NCBI GenBank assembly: GCA_942159475.1
Contig: OW804096.1
Coordinates: 17,818,906 to 17,882,905 of the forward strand
Reading direction: 5' to 3'
DNA length: 64,000 nt
Source: Sthenelais limicola
Taxonomy: Eukaryota > Annelida > Polychaeta > Phyllodocida > Sigalionidae
A program made the position numbers and the translations under genes. A model generated the notes under the pieces. That model was given only the letters and a program-made list of their open reading frames with translations, did not search any database and was not told the DNA's origin. Shown here piece by piece: positions 53,970 through 63,994 of the stretch (positions within the stretch are counted from its first letter, which is position 1; every line of letters starts with the position of its first letter).

Positions 53970-55089
53970 CTATACATCATAATAAGAGTAACTCTTGTAT
54001 GTACATAACAGCAGCAGAATATGAATACATTCAGTCAGTGCTATAAGTTTAACATGAAGTAAATTCAGTGTCGTATTAGTTTGTCATAATAACTGAAACT
54101 GCAGCTTTCACAAGTTAACTCATGTGATTGTCGCGGGATAAAAGGATTACTATAACGGCTGAGAGGCATTTGCTTTTACAAACATGGTTACTATGGTTAC
54201 CACAAATCCCATCTATCACACAGCTAGTAATTGTGTTTGTTGCAGTGGCTGCAGACATGTTTGCCTTTCCCAAGCCACAATTATTTACAAACATTGATCT
54301 CTTGCATATTAGGAAATCCTTAAAATGCTCCTAAGCTATTAATGTTTAATTGCTGAGGTAGGGATTCCTTCTGTCAGAATGAAAATGTGTAATGCCGTAC
54401 ATTTATTCATATTTCATACACTACTTACTTTAACTTGCCTTGCTCTGTATGTGTAGTTCTCCATATCGTCCACAAGGTGGAGTCACGATTCAGATATCAC
54501 TGTTTTGTCATGTTTTCTTCCTTACCTGAATTACCTCAACAACCTTTGTATGTACACACTACTTTATATATATGCCTCATTAAACAATCACTTAACACCG
54601 AAATATTGTGAGAAAATCAAATTCTCTGCTATTACTCAAATGAAATAGACCCATTGGCACTTAATCCAAGGGGGAACGTAGTTCTACAGGTTGACACTCT
54701 ATTCAGGGCGCCACTGATAGCATGTGTCTTGCTAAGTGGCTAAATCCTGAAATAAACATGCAATGTACATAATACACAAGTCAGAAGGGGCATTGTGTAC
54801 ATTTCAGACTGTACCATTATAGTCCCACAATTCAAAATGATTCAAAACGGCGGCTATGCAAGTCCCCTATTAATTCTCCTTTAATAATTACACATGTCAT
54901 TGGCAGGGATTGAATGTCCTCCCTCCGGCCCCAATATAATTCCCTATTTTCGAAATAAAAATACAATTTATGAATGATAATTGATACTCTACTATGAATT
55001 CATCGTACTTAAAAATCATTTAAACGATTCGAAGATTAAATTACAACCAAACACATGAACTCATTAGACATGTTTTTCTTATATTGTAG
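53970..55089. other. Upstream intron or flank of the BTB gene; no exon recognised
   Basis: Holds one detached minisatellite unit (53970-54040) and a family C right-end remnant (about 54780-54873, ending 'gctatgcaagtcccctatt'). The frame at 54128-54334 has no known domain. The acceptor at 55089 proves at least one exon must lie further upstream, but I cannot place it. Confidence 0.45.
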
Positions 55090-55261
55090 AATCGGCAGAA
55101 CAGCTTTCCCCAGACGTATCAGCTTACGCTAACATTACGTCGCTAGCAGACGACCTGAAGGCACTCGTCATGTCACCTGACCTCTGTGACGTCATATTCC
55201 TGGTGGGGGACGATAAGGAACCTGTGCATGGCGTCAAGGCGATATTATGCGTGCGCAGCAA
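55090..55261 (+). CDS. gprs: BTB-BACK protein, gprs/serine-enriched type, internal exon a
   Basis: This exon of 172 nt is preceded by a good acceptor ('tttttcttatattgtag') and followed by donor GTGAGT. It adds two bases to an upstream codon and encodes 56 codons plus two bases. It reads ...SLADDLKALVMSPDLCDVIF (the pre-BTB helix and first strand) and LVGDDKEPVHGVKAILCVRS. The D-x-x-F and H-x-x-x-L/I pattern is the standard opening of a BTB/POZ fold, which mediates dimerisation and often Cullin-3 binding. The segment order LADDLK...LCDV is what I associate with invertebrate serine-enriched protein (gprs). No start codon lies in a sensible place, so this is not the first exon. The biochemical role is unknown; adaptor function is inference. 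Confidence 0.88.
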
Positions 55262-55300
55262 GTGAGTAGCTTTACATAGTAGTTTATATCCAACATCAAT

Positions 55301-55645
55301 ATGGAGCTTCCCCTCCTCCACCTCCTCCCCCTCTCCCCCTCCTCTTTCATCTCCATCTCCTTCACCTCTTCCCCCTCCTCCTTCTCCCCCTCCTCCTCTT
55401 CCCCCTCCTCCTCTTCCCCCTCCTCCTCTTCCCCCTCTTCCTTCTCCCCCTCCTCCTCTTTCACCTCCACCTCCTCTTCCCCCTCCTCCTTCTCCCCCTC
55501 CTCCTCTTCCCCCTCCTCCTTCTCCCCCTCCTCCTCTTCCCCCTTCTCCTTCTCCCCCTCCTCCTCTTCCCCCTCTTTCATCTCCCCCTCCTCCTCCTCT
55601 TGCCTTTCTTGCTGCACTTCTTCCTCCTCCTCCTGCTACCTCTCT
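55301..55645. repeat. (CCTCCTCTTCCCC)n polypyrimidine tract
   Basis: About 340 bp of C/T only, starting 40 bp after the donor of exon a. Ser/Pro-rich frames on the plus strand and Glu-rich frames on the minus strand come from its composition. Long pyrimidine tracts can affect splicing or form triplexes, but nothing shows this here. Confidence 0.96.
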
Positions 55646-55949
55646 CTATCTGCTCCACATTATCACATATAATCAAAAATCTTAGCATGGAGTTTAAGTG
55701 CTTAGAGAAATCTGTCAGATTAATTACTGTTAATGGTTACAGTGGTTTACTGTTAACTGCTGTGTCTTCAAAATTTAATTTCTAATTTTTCATGACAAGA
55801 CTGTTGTCAAACACCCAAGCAAGCTTACCATTTTCCGCACATCATACTATTGCAGTTCCATCCCATTATTGCATAGCCTACTATTAACCTCTCAGTTCCT
55901 TTGCCTCACACTCTATCTCAGACATTGAATTTTAGTTGCATTCCCCTCT

Positions 55950-56260
55950 CTCTTTCTCTTTTTGTCTCTTGTCTCTCTCTCCCTTCTTCTCTGTCTCTAT
56001 TTCCTGGGTAAGAACACAATCTGCCTCCCTCTCAGCTCTCCCGCCCTTGATATAACCTTCGATGTGTTGATAAGGGCGTAAAGCAATCAATCTCACTCAC
56101 TCACTCTTCCTTTCTCTCCCTCTCCCTCTTCCCCCACCCTCCCTTCAATCTCTTCCCCCTCCCCCCCCCCCTCCCCTCACTCTCTCCCCACCCGGCTCCC
56201 CCTCTATCTCTCTCTCTCCCGCCCTCTCTCTCTCTCTCTCTCTCCTTCAGTCCTGGTACC
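55950..56260 (-). repeat. Family E fragment and CT-rich tract
   Basis: 55955-56108 holds one tail unit ('ttctctgtctctatttcctg') and one head ('gttgataagggcgtaaagca') in reverse. 56100-56260 is C/T microsatellite. Confidence 0.8.
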
Positions 56261-56571
56261 ATATTATAGTCTGAGACATCTTCTGCGGCCAGCCTGATTT
56301 CTAGGAACATCGCAAGCATAGCAGCAACCCAACACCAAGTCCCTCACGGGGCACAGCAGACCCGGCAATTCTGCCTTGGGTGATTCTACATATCACAGTA
56401 TACTCCCCATAATCCCATCCCGCCAATCATAACTGTTCTTGCTGGAGGAGGCACTTCGTGTAGAAGGTGTGGGAATACACATGTCGGTTAATTAGGGGTA
56501 TTGCCTTCTGACTTCGTGTAAAAGCTGTATCCATTCCATCTGAATATACCCACAATTATTTGTGACATTTA

Positions 56572-56951
56572 TAATGAGTCACAGAAAAATGAGTCACATG
56601 GCGAAGAAATGGTATTTTTCAAATGTCATTCTCACAATAACTCTTTTTAGAAATGCTTTCATTTTGGGGGAGCTTAGTGTTATTAGTGGTAGCAATATAT
56701 GTGCTAAATGTATCTGTGCAGATCAGGTCATCCTAAGGAGTATATTTAACTAATTTACTAGTGATTGACCCTCAAGAAATATCGCTTACTTTGTTTTCAT
56801 GCATAGAAAATATACAAGACCTAACTATCGATAATTACGTCCTCATGTTTACCATCATTGGAATCCCCATGGTCTCATCTTTCCAAACATGATGATATCT
56901 CATAATCCATTTTCTTGTCACTTGTAACTCATTTTCCTGTGACACATCACA
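56572..56951 (-). repeat. Family B MITE, left tip worn
   Basis: 'taatgagtcacagaaaaatg' with 'agtcacatggcg', 'tagtgattgaccctcaagaa', 'tttaccatcattggaatccc', and an intact right end 'cttgtaactcattttcc' with TGTGACACATCACAT. About 380 bp. Confidence 0.85.
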
Positions 56952-57412
56952 TATATAACCTGATGAAGAGCCAGTGAACTCAAAAGCTTGTTAAATAAAC
57001 CAAAATTATATTAGCATTGTAGAGGCCACGACGTTGAATAAAATTGTGAAGCAAAATAACCACTACAATATAAAGGTGTTTCCTTCCTCAAGTAAAACCT
57101 TAAGCACCTCATGGAGACTGGAGAGAATGGAATGAGGAGCTAGTAATTAAATATTTATTGGACAAGATTTTGCAGCAATCGTGTCCAATAAGTATAATTA
57201 TTAGTACCTAGTTCCATTCACTATTTAGTATATGCTGCTAGCATAAAGAATATTGAAATATAAAGCTTTGTTCGGGTTTATTAACCATCATAAAGTATCT
57301 ACAATCTAAAAGAGAACCAATCTGATGTTTTATTACCAACACTTATAGCACCTCTCAAGTGGAGCGCCCAAACAATAAAAAGATGATATTTCCCTTACCG
57401 CTGCATATATAT

Positions 57413-57647
57413 GGGTCAGATTTTTACAAAATATACAATTGGCAGATCAACATATTTTGTAAATTCTGCTAAATTGGACTGAAGTATCATCAACACTAGG
57501 TATATATGGGTATATTTGGTATTGCCTTGATTCAAACAATCTGTTTGGTTATGTTGAACAGTATTGTTAACCTGATTTTTGTCTTAAATTTTGGTTATTT
57601 GAGAGAATTGGTGAAGGTGAATTGTACATTTTCTAAAAATCTGACCC
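57413..57647 (+). mobile_element. Family A MITE, full length, intronic
   Basis: The ends GGGTCAGATTTTTAC and CTAAAAATCTGACCC bound 235 bp. ATAT flanks both ends. Its right end is 71 bp upstream of the exon b acceptor, so it may overlap branch-point territory. Confidence 0.93.
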
Positions 57648-57718
57648 ATATATATAAAATCTATTATAACAAACAATGACAACTGATTGATCATCCTATT
57701 CTCTCTCCCTCTCTACAG

Positions 57719-58029
57719 AGCCTTCCAAAAACTACTCAAATCGCAGACGACCGCTCCCCGGAAGTCGCACCGGAAGTTAAGTGACGTCAAACCCACCAAC
57801 CTCAAATCAGGCCTGGGCAACCTGCGTCTGTTCAACCGACGGGCGTCAGACACGACGCACCTGACGGCTGGCGGGGAGTTCTCCATCTCGCCCATCCCTA
57901 GCATGAATAATGTGGCCGCTAACCCCACCCTGCAGATTGTGGTGGAGGAGTATGAGGCGCATGTGTACCGCAAACTAATGGAATATGTGCATACGGGCAC
58001 TGTGGTCTTTGAACCCAGATCTGTTGTAG
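57719..58029 (+). CDS. gprs: BTB-BACK protein, gprs type, internal exon b
   Basis: 311 nt between CTCTACAG and GTAAGC. One base completes the lysine codon split with exon a (RSK/AFQKLL), then 103 codons, then one base of the next glycine codon. The N-terminal AFQKLLKSQ is BTB helix 2. It is followed by an insert of about 55 residues that is basic and Ser/Pro-rich (KSHRKLSDVKPTN, RLFNRRASD, FSISPIPSMNN). The fold then resumes with LQIVVEEYEAHVYRKLMEYV and HTGTVVFEPRSVVG, which is BTB strand 4-helix 4. A long insert in the middle of the BTB is unusual for BTB-kelch proteins and supports the gprs assignment. RRASD and RKLSD look like basophilic kinase sites (inference). Codon use is GC-richer than the introns. 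Confidence 0.92.
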
Positions 58030-59566
58030 GTAAGCTGGGTTTAAGTGTTAAACTGTGAAAAATAAAAATAGAAAATAATTAAAATGAAACAAGGAGTAAC
58101 AAGGCCCCACGCTTTAAGGATATTACAAATATATCATATATTATTATAGAACTTTATAAAATATTTCTCATCAATCATATATATACAGTTACATAATCTC
58201 CGATTCCCGAAGCCGATTCTCATGCGATTTTGACTTAGTGTACTAGGCCCTTTACTATCACTTACTGGCAGCTGTTCTCTCTAATGATTCAAATTTGATT
58301 TCTTGGGTATAAACATTTAATCACTCCCTTGGAAGTCTTAGGGCCGCTATAGATCTAACCACCTTAGGCAGAGACTCAATTAAGTGCTTCCTTTTTTGGC
58401 CTCCTGGTGCACTGTTTGTGCATAATCCTGAGGCGAAGCCAGGGAATTATACATCAAAGAGTGCACCAACAGCCCCGCAATGTTGGTCATTAATTCTGTA
58501 TGAGCCTTAGGGAAAATGTCATAATTATTTCCCAGGTGATCATTTAGCTTATTATCCATCATTGTTGCACCATAACTGCTAAAAGTTGGGTTTTGATTTA
58601 ATATTAAATGGTTCGTTCCTGATTTTATGATTGCACTAAACTAAAACTGGACATTTTCATAGACATTACAGTAATACATGTTTTACAGATACCGATACAA
58701 CTCTCACAAGTGATATAGTGACTTTTTTGGACTCTGTGTATGGATGCACGGCGTCAATGATCATCTAAATCCAATCACCTTTCTCAACTCATTAATATAT
58801 TTTACCTTATTAGTCCAGGCAATCTAGCCAAAAAAACCCAAAATGTCAAAAAAACTAGAACAGAAATGCGGTTTTCACCATCCTTTCCCACAAGGGCCCT
58901 GTATTAACATACTAAAAATGTAGAAAAATTTATCGTTGGGAAATAGGGGAAAATAGCCATTTTCCAAAATGGCTGCCATGGGATAAGTGCCCAGCTAAAA
59001 ATCAATGTAACTTTTGATCAGAACATAGCAAATGGATGTATTTGGTGTCTATAATGGGGTTTTCAGATATGCCCAACACACTGGTGATATTTAAAATCAT
59101 GTTAGACATTTCCTAATATCCGATATCCAAGATGGCCACAATTGGAAATCTGACAATTTTGGAAAAGTTCATAACTTTTGATTGAAACATGGTATGAGGC
59201 CAATTTTGGTGCCTATTATGGGGTTTTCAGGTATGACCAATGCTGTGATAACATTTAAAAACATGTTAGACATTGCATGACAACTCATATCCAAGATGGC
59301 CGCCATTGAAAATCTGACAATATTGAAAAAGTTCAAAACTGTTGATTGAAATATAGTATAAGGACCAATTTTGTTGACTATTATGGGGTTTTCAGGTATG
59401 CCCAACACAGTGAGAACATTTAAAACCATGTTATTCATTGCCTAACCCATATCCAAGATGGCCACCACTGAAATTCTGACAATTTTGGAAAAGTTCAAAA
59501 CCTTTGAAAAAAACATAGTATAGGACCAACTATGGGGTCTAATATGGAGTTTTCATGTTTGCGCAG

Positions 59567-59752
59567 TATTTATTTTCGCTATTTTCGCACACCCCCTTTG
59601 TGCGCGAAAATAAATCCTGCGCGAAACGTATAATTATTGCATAAACAATGTGTGAAACTTCCTTGCTGCGCGAATTTAAATCCCCGCGAAAAGGTGTCAA
59701 AGCACTTAGTGCGCGAAAATTTATCTGCGCGAAAATAAATACGTTTACAGTA
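59567..59752. mobile_element. GCGCGAAAATAAAT repeat (MITE-like)
   Basis: TATTTATTTTCGC at the left mirrors GCGAAAATAAATA at the right ('gcgaaaataaatacgttta' and CAGTA). Further 'gcgcgaaaataaat', 'gcgcgaatttaaat' and 'gcgcgaaaatttat' lie between. It is a recognisable dispersed repeat type in invertebrates (from memory, unchecked). It is nested in the long-arm element just inside the left arm. Confidence 0.6.
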
Positions 59753-60160
59753 TGGTGAATGGCAGTAATGCTGTAGGACACATGCTCAGTGGCAAAGCAA
59801 TGCCCAGATTCCATAGACACTATTCTCTTGATGGCAGTCCTTATTTTACTGATGGTTAAATCGCATTTACTGAAAGAATACAATATGGCAAGTGATAGGA
59901 TAACTTCCTTATGTAATTAAATAATTTTCTTTATGATCATATTATGTACATAGACAACTATCTCATATGTCTATATGCAGGAAATATATCACATCAATCC
60001 ATAGATAGACAGTCAAATACATGACAAACTATAGAAATTCTTTCTCAATAGAGAAAGTTCCCCTCTAGCCTTATACAATTTTATCTGGCTCCAGATGCAA
60101 TGTTCATTACTGATTTTTAACCATGCCAAATGCAGATCAAATGACTGAAACATCTTTTGA

Positions 60161-60539
60161 AGAAGCAAATTCAAAAATTGGCCAAAGAGTCCCTCTGCAC
60201 CAGGAGAAAGTTCCACAGAGAACTGTCCTGGTGATACAAGTTGCATCACCTATATCTGGCTGCAGTATAATGAAGATGGTACTTTCAAGGGCTTTCTGAG
60301 AGCAGACAAATCAGGCAATTGTAAATATCACGTTGCATCAATCCAAGAAAGGTTCTCCTACCATAGCTGCCCCAGAGCCCAACATGTATAACAAAATAAT
60401 ACATTCCTATTTAGAGAATATGGCCAGACTAGAAGACGATGACCCTGATATCCATGATATATACTTGGATGGCCTACAGATTCTGTGTGGTCTCTCCACT
60501 GTCCTGGCTATTGAACAGGTATTGATATGCAGCATCTAA
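60161..60539 (+). pseudogene. Decayed coding-like region inside the long-arm element
   Basis: I do not recognise the family. Two partly overlapping open frames on the plus strand have protein-like composition. 60161-60391 has no ATG at its start and includes YIWLQYNEDGTFKGFLRADK. 60333-60539 is in another frame and includes MYNKIIHSYLENMARLEDDD and DIYLDGLQILCGL. The switch from one frame to the other near 60380 suggests a frameshift in a once longer gene, perhaps a transposon gene or a captured host exon. A GT follows 'gctattgaacag' at 60517-60520, which could be an old splice donor. No conserved catalytic motif is visible. Confidence 0.3.
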
Positions 60540-62559
60540 ACTGGTTATCCCACTAGTGGGGGGAGTATGTAAGAGTTACAAAGGCTGGTTTGGGGAAATT
60601 CTCTTTCTACTTGCTCTCAACTAAACCAAGGTATACACGGATATACTGGCATCACATTTCTCAATAGTAAACAACATATAGAAGTTTTAAACACTCAACA
60701 GAGGTGTGATTGCAAAGCTGGTAAACTTTCTTGATGTATAAACCCCTTTATAATGACAGACACATTGCATATTATTGTCTCAGGTGAAGTGGCTTCAGTA
60801 CCTGTGACAATTGATAAAACTGAAGCTGTTGTGCAAAATCACTGTTTTTTCAAGCACATCATGTTTTCAATGAAGAGACCTTGCTACATAGAATCATTTG
60901 GACCTGTGGTGTACATTTAAGGACATCTGTGGCAATTATGTTTATTATGTGAAAGCCAAGTATGGGGCATTATTGTGTTTGATGGGTACTTTGCTCCAGT
61001 AAAGGACACTTGAGATGAGGATCAAAAGTGCCTCTGACAGTGAAGAAGCAAGTCATTCTGGGAAATACATAAAATAAAAAGTGATTCCGCAACTTATCGA
61101 GTGACATCTTGGTACAAGCTGACCTTGTCATTCATTGCCAAACTCCTATGGTTGCTGCTGCTGACAAAGTATTGTTGTTGCAGATGACACATACATACTT
61201 ATTTTCTTATGCTGCCACGGCAACAGTAACAACAGAGGATATTTCTGAAGTAAAAGCATGAATCAACAAAGATCCAGGTCTGATTCTGGGAGGCCAAAAC
61301 AATCCCCTTAACAAACTTTGTTACCACCAGTTTTATCAAAGAGTTATGAGAAGGACAGCATACATGTGTGTTGACTAAGATTCTACCCCCACTTCCACAG
61401 TAGCCCAATCCACAGCCTACTAGTGTACAGTTATGGTTAGGCAACTACTGCCTTCAGCTCACAGACTAGGGGTGGGAAGTGAAAGAAGGACTGATGTATC
61501 CAGCAATGATGGGCAAGTCACCAACACCAGATTAACTGTTGATGATGATTAAATGTAATTAAATGTTCTGACTACAGACCAAAATAAAACTTGTACTAAG
61601 TTCTATCAAACTTTGAGAATTATTCAAACACCGGTCAACCCTGCTCCCCCATCATCCAATTCATACCCCATCTCCACCATCACACTTCATCTCACCACCA
61701 CCATATGATTGAATAATGGCAACCACTGATATTTTGAAACCTCACTCTAATTATCTGTTCTCTCTGCTTGTTCAAAAGGACTGATTAGTAAATTCAGGAG
61801 ACAGCGGAGGACCAGGAGACCATGTTTACCCAAGCTGTCCTGGCCTATATGGCTTATGCCAGACCAAATACCTGAATAAAATTTGTTAAGTTTCTGGGAT
61901 AGCCATCTTGGATATATGTCAGGCAATGTTTGAAATTAATTTAAATGTCATCACTGTGTTGAAGCATACCCAAGAACCTGATAATAGCCACTAGAAATTG
62001 GTGCTTATACCATGTTTCTATCAAAAGTTTTGAGCTTTTCCAATATTTTCAGATTTTCAATGGTGGCCATCTTGGATATGAGTTGTCATGCAATGTCTAA
62101 CATGTTTTTAAATGTCATCACAGCATTGAGCATACCTGAATACCCCATAATAGGCCCAACAACTGGCCTTATACCATGTTTCAATCAAAAGTTATGAAAT
62201 TTTCCAAAATGTCAGATTTTCGGTGGCAGCCATCTTGGATATCTGTTATAAGGAAATGTCCAACATGATTTTAAGTATCACCAGTGTGTTGGGCATACCT
62301 GAAAACCCCATTATAGACACCAAATACATCCATTTGCTATGTTCTGATCAAAAGTTACATTGATTTTTAGCTGGGCACTTACCCCATGGCAGCCATTTTG
62401 GAAAATGGCTATTTTCCCCTATTTCCCAACGATAAATTTTTCTACATTTTTAGTATGTTGATACAGGGCCCTTGTGGGAAAGGATGGTGAAAACCGCATT
62501 TCTGTTCTAGTTTTTTTGACCTTTTTCATAAATTGACTGGACTATATACCCAAAATAGA

Positions 62560-62770
62560 AAAAAGTTTACATGTATAATATTTGTGTCGTATTTGAATGA
62601 TTGACTATTTGACTATGATTTAATTGCGTAATCAATTTGACTAGTGATTGTACGATTTCATTAGTTAATTTGTATTACTATTATTTAATTATGTTTATAT
62701 AGGCTGAAAATGTTGTACGTGGTACATGAGCTTATGAATAAAAAGCAAACAAACAAACAAAACAAGGAGT
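62560..62770 (+). mobile_element. Retro-tail (AAAC)n after AATAAA
   Basis: 'tatgaataaaaagcaaacaa' is followed by 'acaaacaaaacaagg'. The preceding 150 bp ('ttatataggctgaaaatgtt', 'tacatgagcttatgaat') may be a truncated non-LTR element. Confidence 0.45.
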
Positions 62771-63324
62771 GTAAAGATGTGAGTAGATATAATGCATTAA
62801 AACAGGTACAATCAAGCTAAACAATAAATATTAATACTAGTGGATGAACATGTTCATTCACGTTTATCAGAGTGGCACCCCTATAGACCGAGTTATTACA
62901 ATAGTGCCCTCTCATTATGTATCATGTAGGCCCCCTATATGATTTTTTGTTTGTTTTTACATCATCATCTTTATTCAATATATCAACAAAGCTTTCCTTT
63001 CGCCTAAGCATATCGACATCTAGGTATACATATGCTCCTATTCCTGTCGGACATAAGACATAGCAATCAAATACACGATAGGTTGAACATTACCATTGAA
63101 ACATCATAAGGATTTTCATTCGCTTGCAGGATTGACTACGTTGTGATAGCCAAATCTTCTTCTAGCTGTTGTTATCTAATAAATCCGATATGTCGGCGAA
63201 CAGCCTTCTCCATAAAGTGTTTTCTTCTTTGCTTATTCCGTTAAATTTATTTTGATACAATATAATGGATATTTTGGTTTATAATTCATAACAGAAAAAT
63301 AACCATGTATATGATTGATTGCAG

Positions 63325-63482
63325 GTTTAATGATCGCTGCAGAACAGTATAACTTGGAGGATTTATCACAAGGGTGCGCTAACTATATGCGGCACTGCGT
63401 CAATGTAAACACCGTCTGTGATCTACTAATCTCAGCAGAGAAATACATACAGTTCAAAACTACCAAAGTCTACATACAAAAG
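63325..63482 (+). CDS. gprs: BTB-BACK protein, gprs type, internal exon c
   Basis: 158 nt between acceptor TTGATTGCAG and donor GTGGGT. Two bases complete the glycine codon begun in exon b, then 52 codons end exactly at a codon boundary. It reads LMIAAEQYNLEDLSQGCANY (BTB helix 5-6, the A-x-x-Y-x-L-x-x-L-x-x-x-C pattern) and continues CVNVNTVCDLLISAEKYIQF, the start of the BACK domain. With exons a and b this gives 213 codons without a stop. The reading continues in an exon beyond the window. The acceptor/donor pair and phases make it certain that this is one gene, provided no small exon was missed. Confidence 0.92.
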
Positions 63483-63524
63483 GTGGGTTTTCATTCTCTT
63501 TTCATTGATAATCAATGAACTAAT

Positions 63525-63845
63525 ACATATGCTGTGTTTCAGGAAAATGAGTCGCAAAGTGATATTTTTCAGTGTTTTTATCACAAGATCCCTTCATTGA
63601 AATGTTTTGATTGTTAGAGGGTTTAGCACTCATAGTCATATAAATCCGTGTAATGAATTCAAGGACATTGTATTAAATATGTCCTTGCGTTTTGAAGGCC
63701 TTTGTATGGAGTATATTTAGTTACTTTACTGGTAATTACCCAGTCAGAAACATTGCAAACTTTTTCTTTTCAAAAATAAAAATATCAAGCTTAAAATATA
63801 GAAATACACATTAGGTGTCCTAGTGTTTACTATCATTTTTAGTGT
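63525..63845 (-). repeat. Family B MITE, right end missing
   Basis: 'atatgctgtgtttcagg' with 'aaaatgagtcgcaaagtg', 'tagttactttactggtaat' and 'gtgtcctagtgtttactatc'. It starts 43 bp after the exon c donor. A second short end piece lies at 63920-63945 ('tcacagaaaaatgagtcaaa'). Confidence 0.8.
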
Positions 63846-63954
63846 TTACTCTTTTTCCCCTTCTTCTTTAATACTACACTTCCCATGGGACACTTGGGGG
63901 TAGTCTGGTTGATGGAGAGTGTCACAGAAAAATGAGTCAAAAGTCTCTTTTTTC

Positions 63955-63994
63955 AAGTTTTTTTTTCAAAAGTTTTTTTTTTTTTTTTTTTTTT
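63955..63994. repeat. T homopolymer tract
   Basis: T-rich with a run of about 25 T at the window's edge. Confidence 0.9.

Larger units (their letters stand above)
55262..57718 (+). other. Intron a-b of the BTB gene (2457 bp)
   Basis: The borders are GTGAGT and CTCTACAG. Its phase (2) agrees with both exons. It contains a 300-bp CT-rich tract, family E, family B and family A elements, listed separately. Confidence 0.85.
58811..62544. mobile_element. 3.7-kb element with long inverted arms
   Basis: The left arm (58811 to about 59520) and right arm (about 61830-62544) are inverted copies over roughly 700 bp. They share 'actagaacagaaatgcggtt', 'ttcccacaagggccctgtat' and 'ggctgccatggg'. The tips TAGTCCAG and CTGGACTA are inverted, and TAT flanks each side, a weak 3-bp duplication. 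Each arm contains several diverged direct subrepeats of about 160 bp built on 'tccaagatggcc', 'aaaagttcataacttttgat' and 'tatggggttttcaggtatg'. The centre has decayed reading frames (60161-60539) and another MITE (59567-59752). It looks like a foldback-type or non-autonomous DNA transposon. Confidence 0.85.
58030..63324 (+). other. Intron b-c of the BTB gene (5295 bp)
   Basis: The borders are GTAAGC and TTGATTGCAG, phase 1 on both sides. About 70% of it is the long inverted-repeat element 58811-62544. 58060-58810 holds nothing recognised; 62735-62765 and 62945-63000 hold retro-tails. Confidence 0.85.

Noticed and set aside
55234..55672. Glu-rich 127-codon and Ser/Pro-rich 123-codon frames
   Set aside because: Translation of a polypyrimidine tract in the intron just after BTB exon a; the plus frame is not in phase with a usable splice site and the minus frame overlaps the real exon.
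57713..58000. 95-codon minus-strand frame
   Set aside because: Shadow of BTB exon b.
58811..62544. Integrated virus or Polinton-like element
   Set aside because: Long inverted arms fit superficially, but the size is only 3.7 kb and no capsid, polymerase, integrase or ATPase motif is visible.
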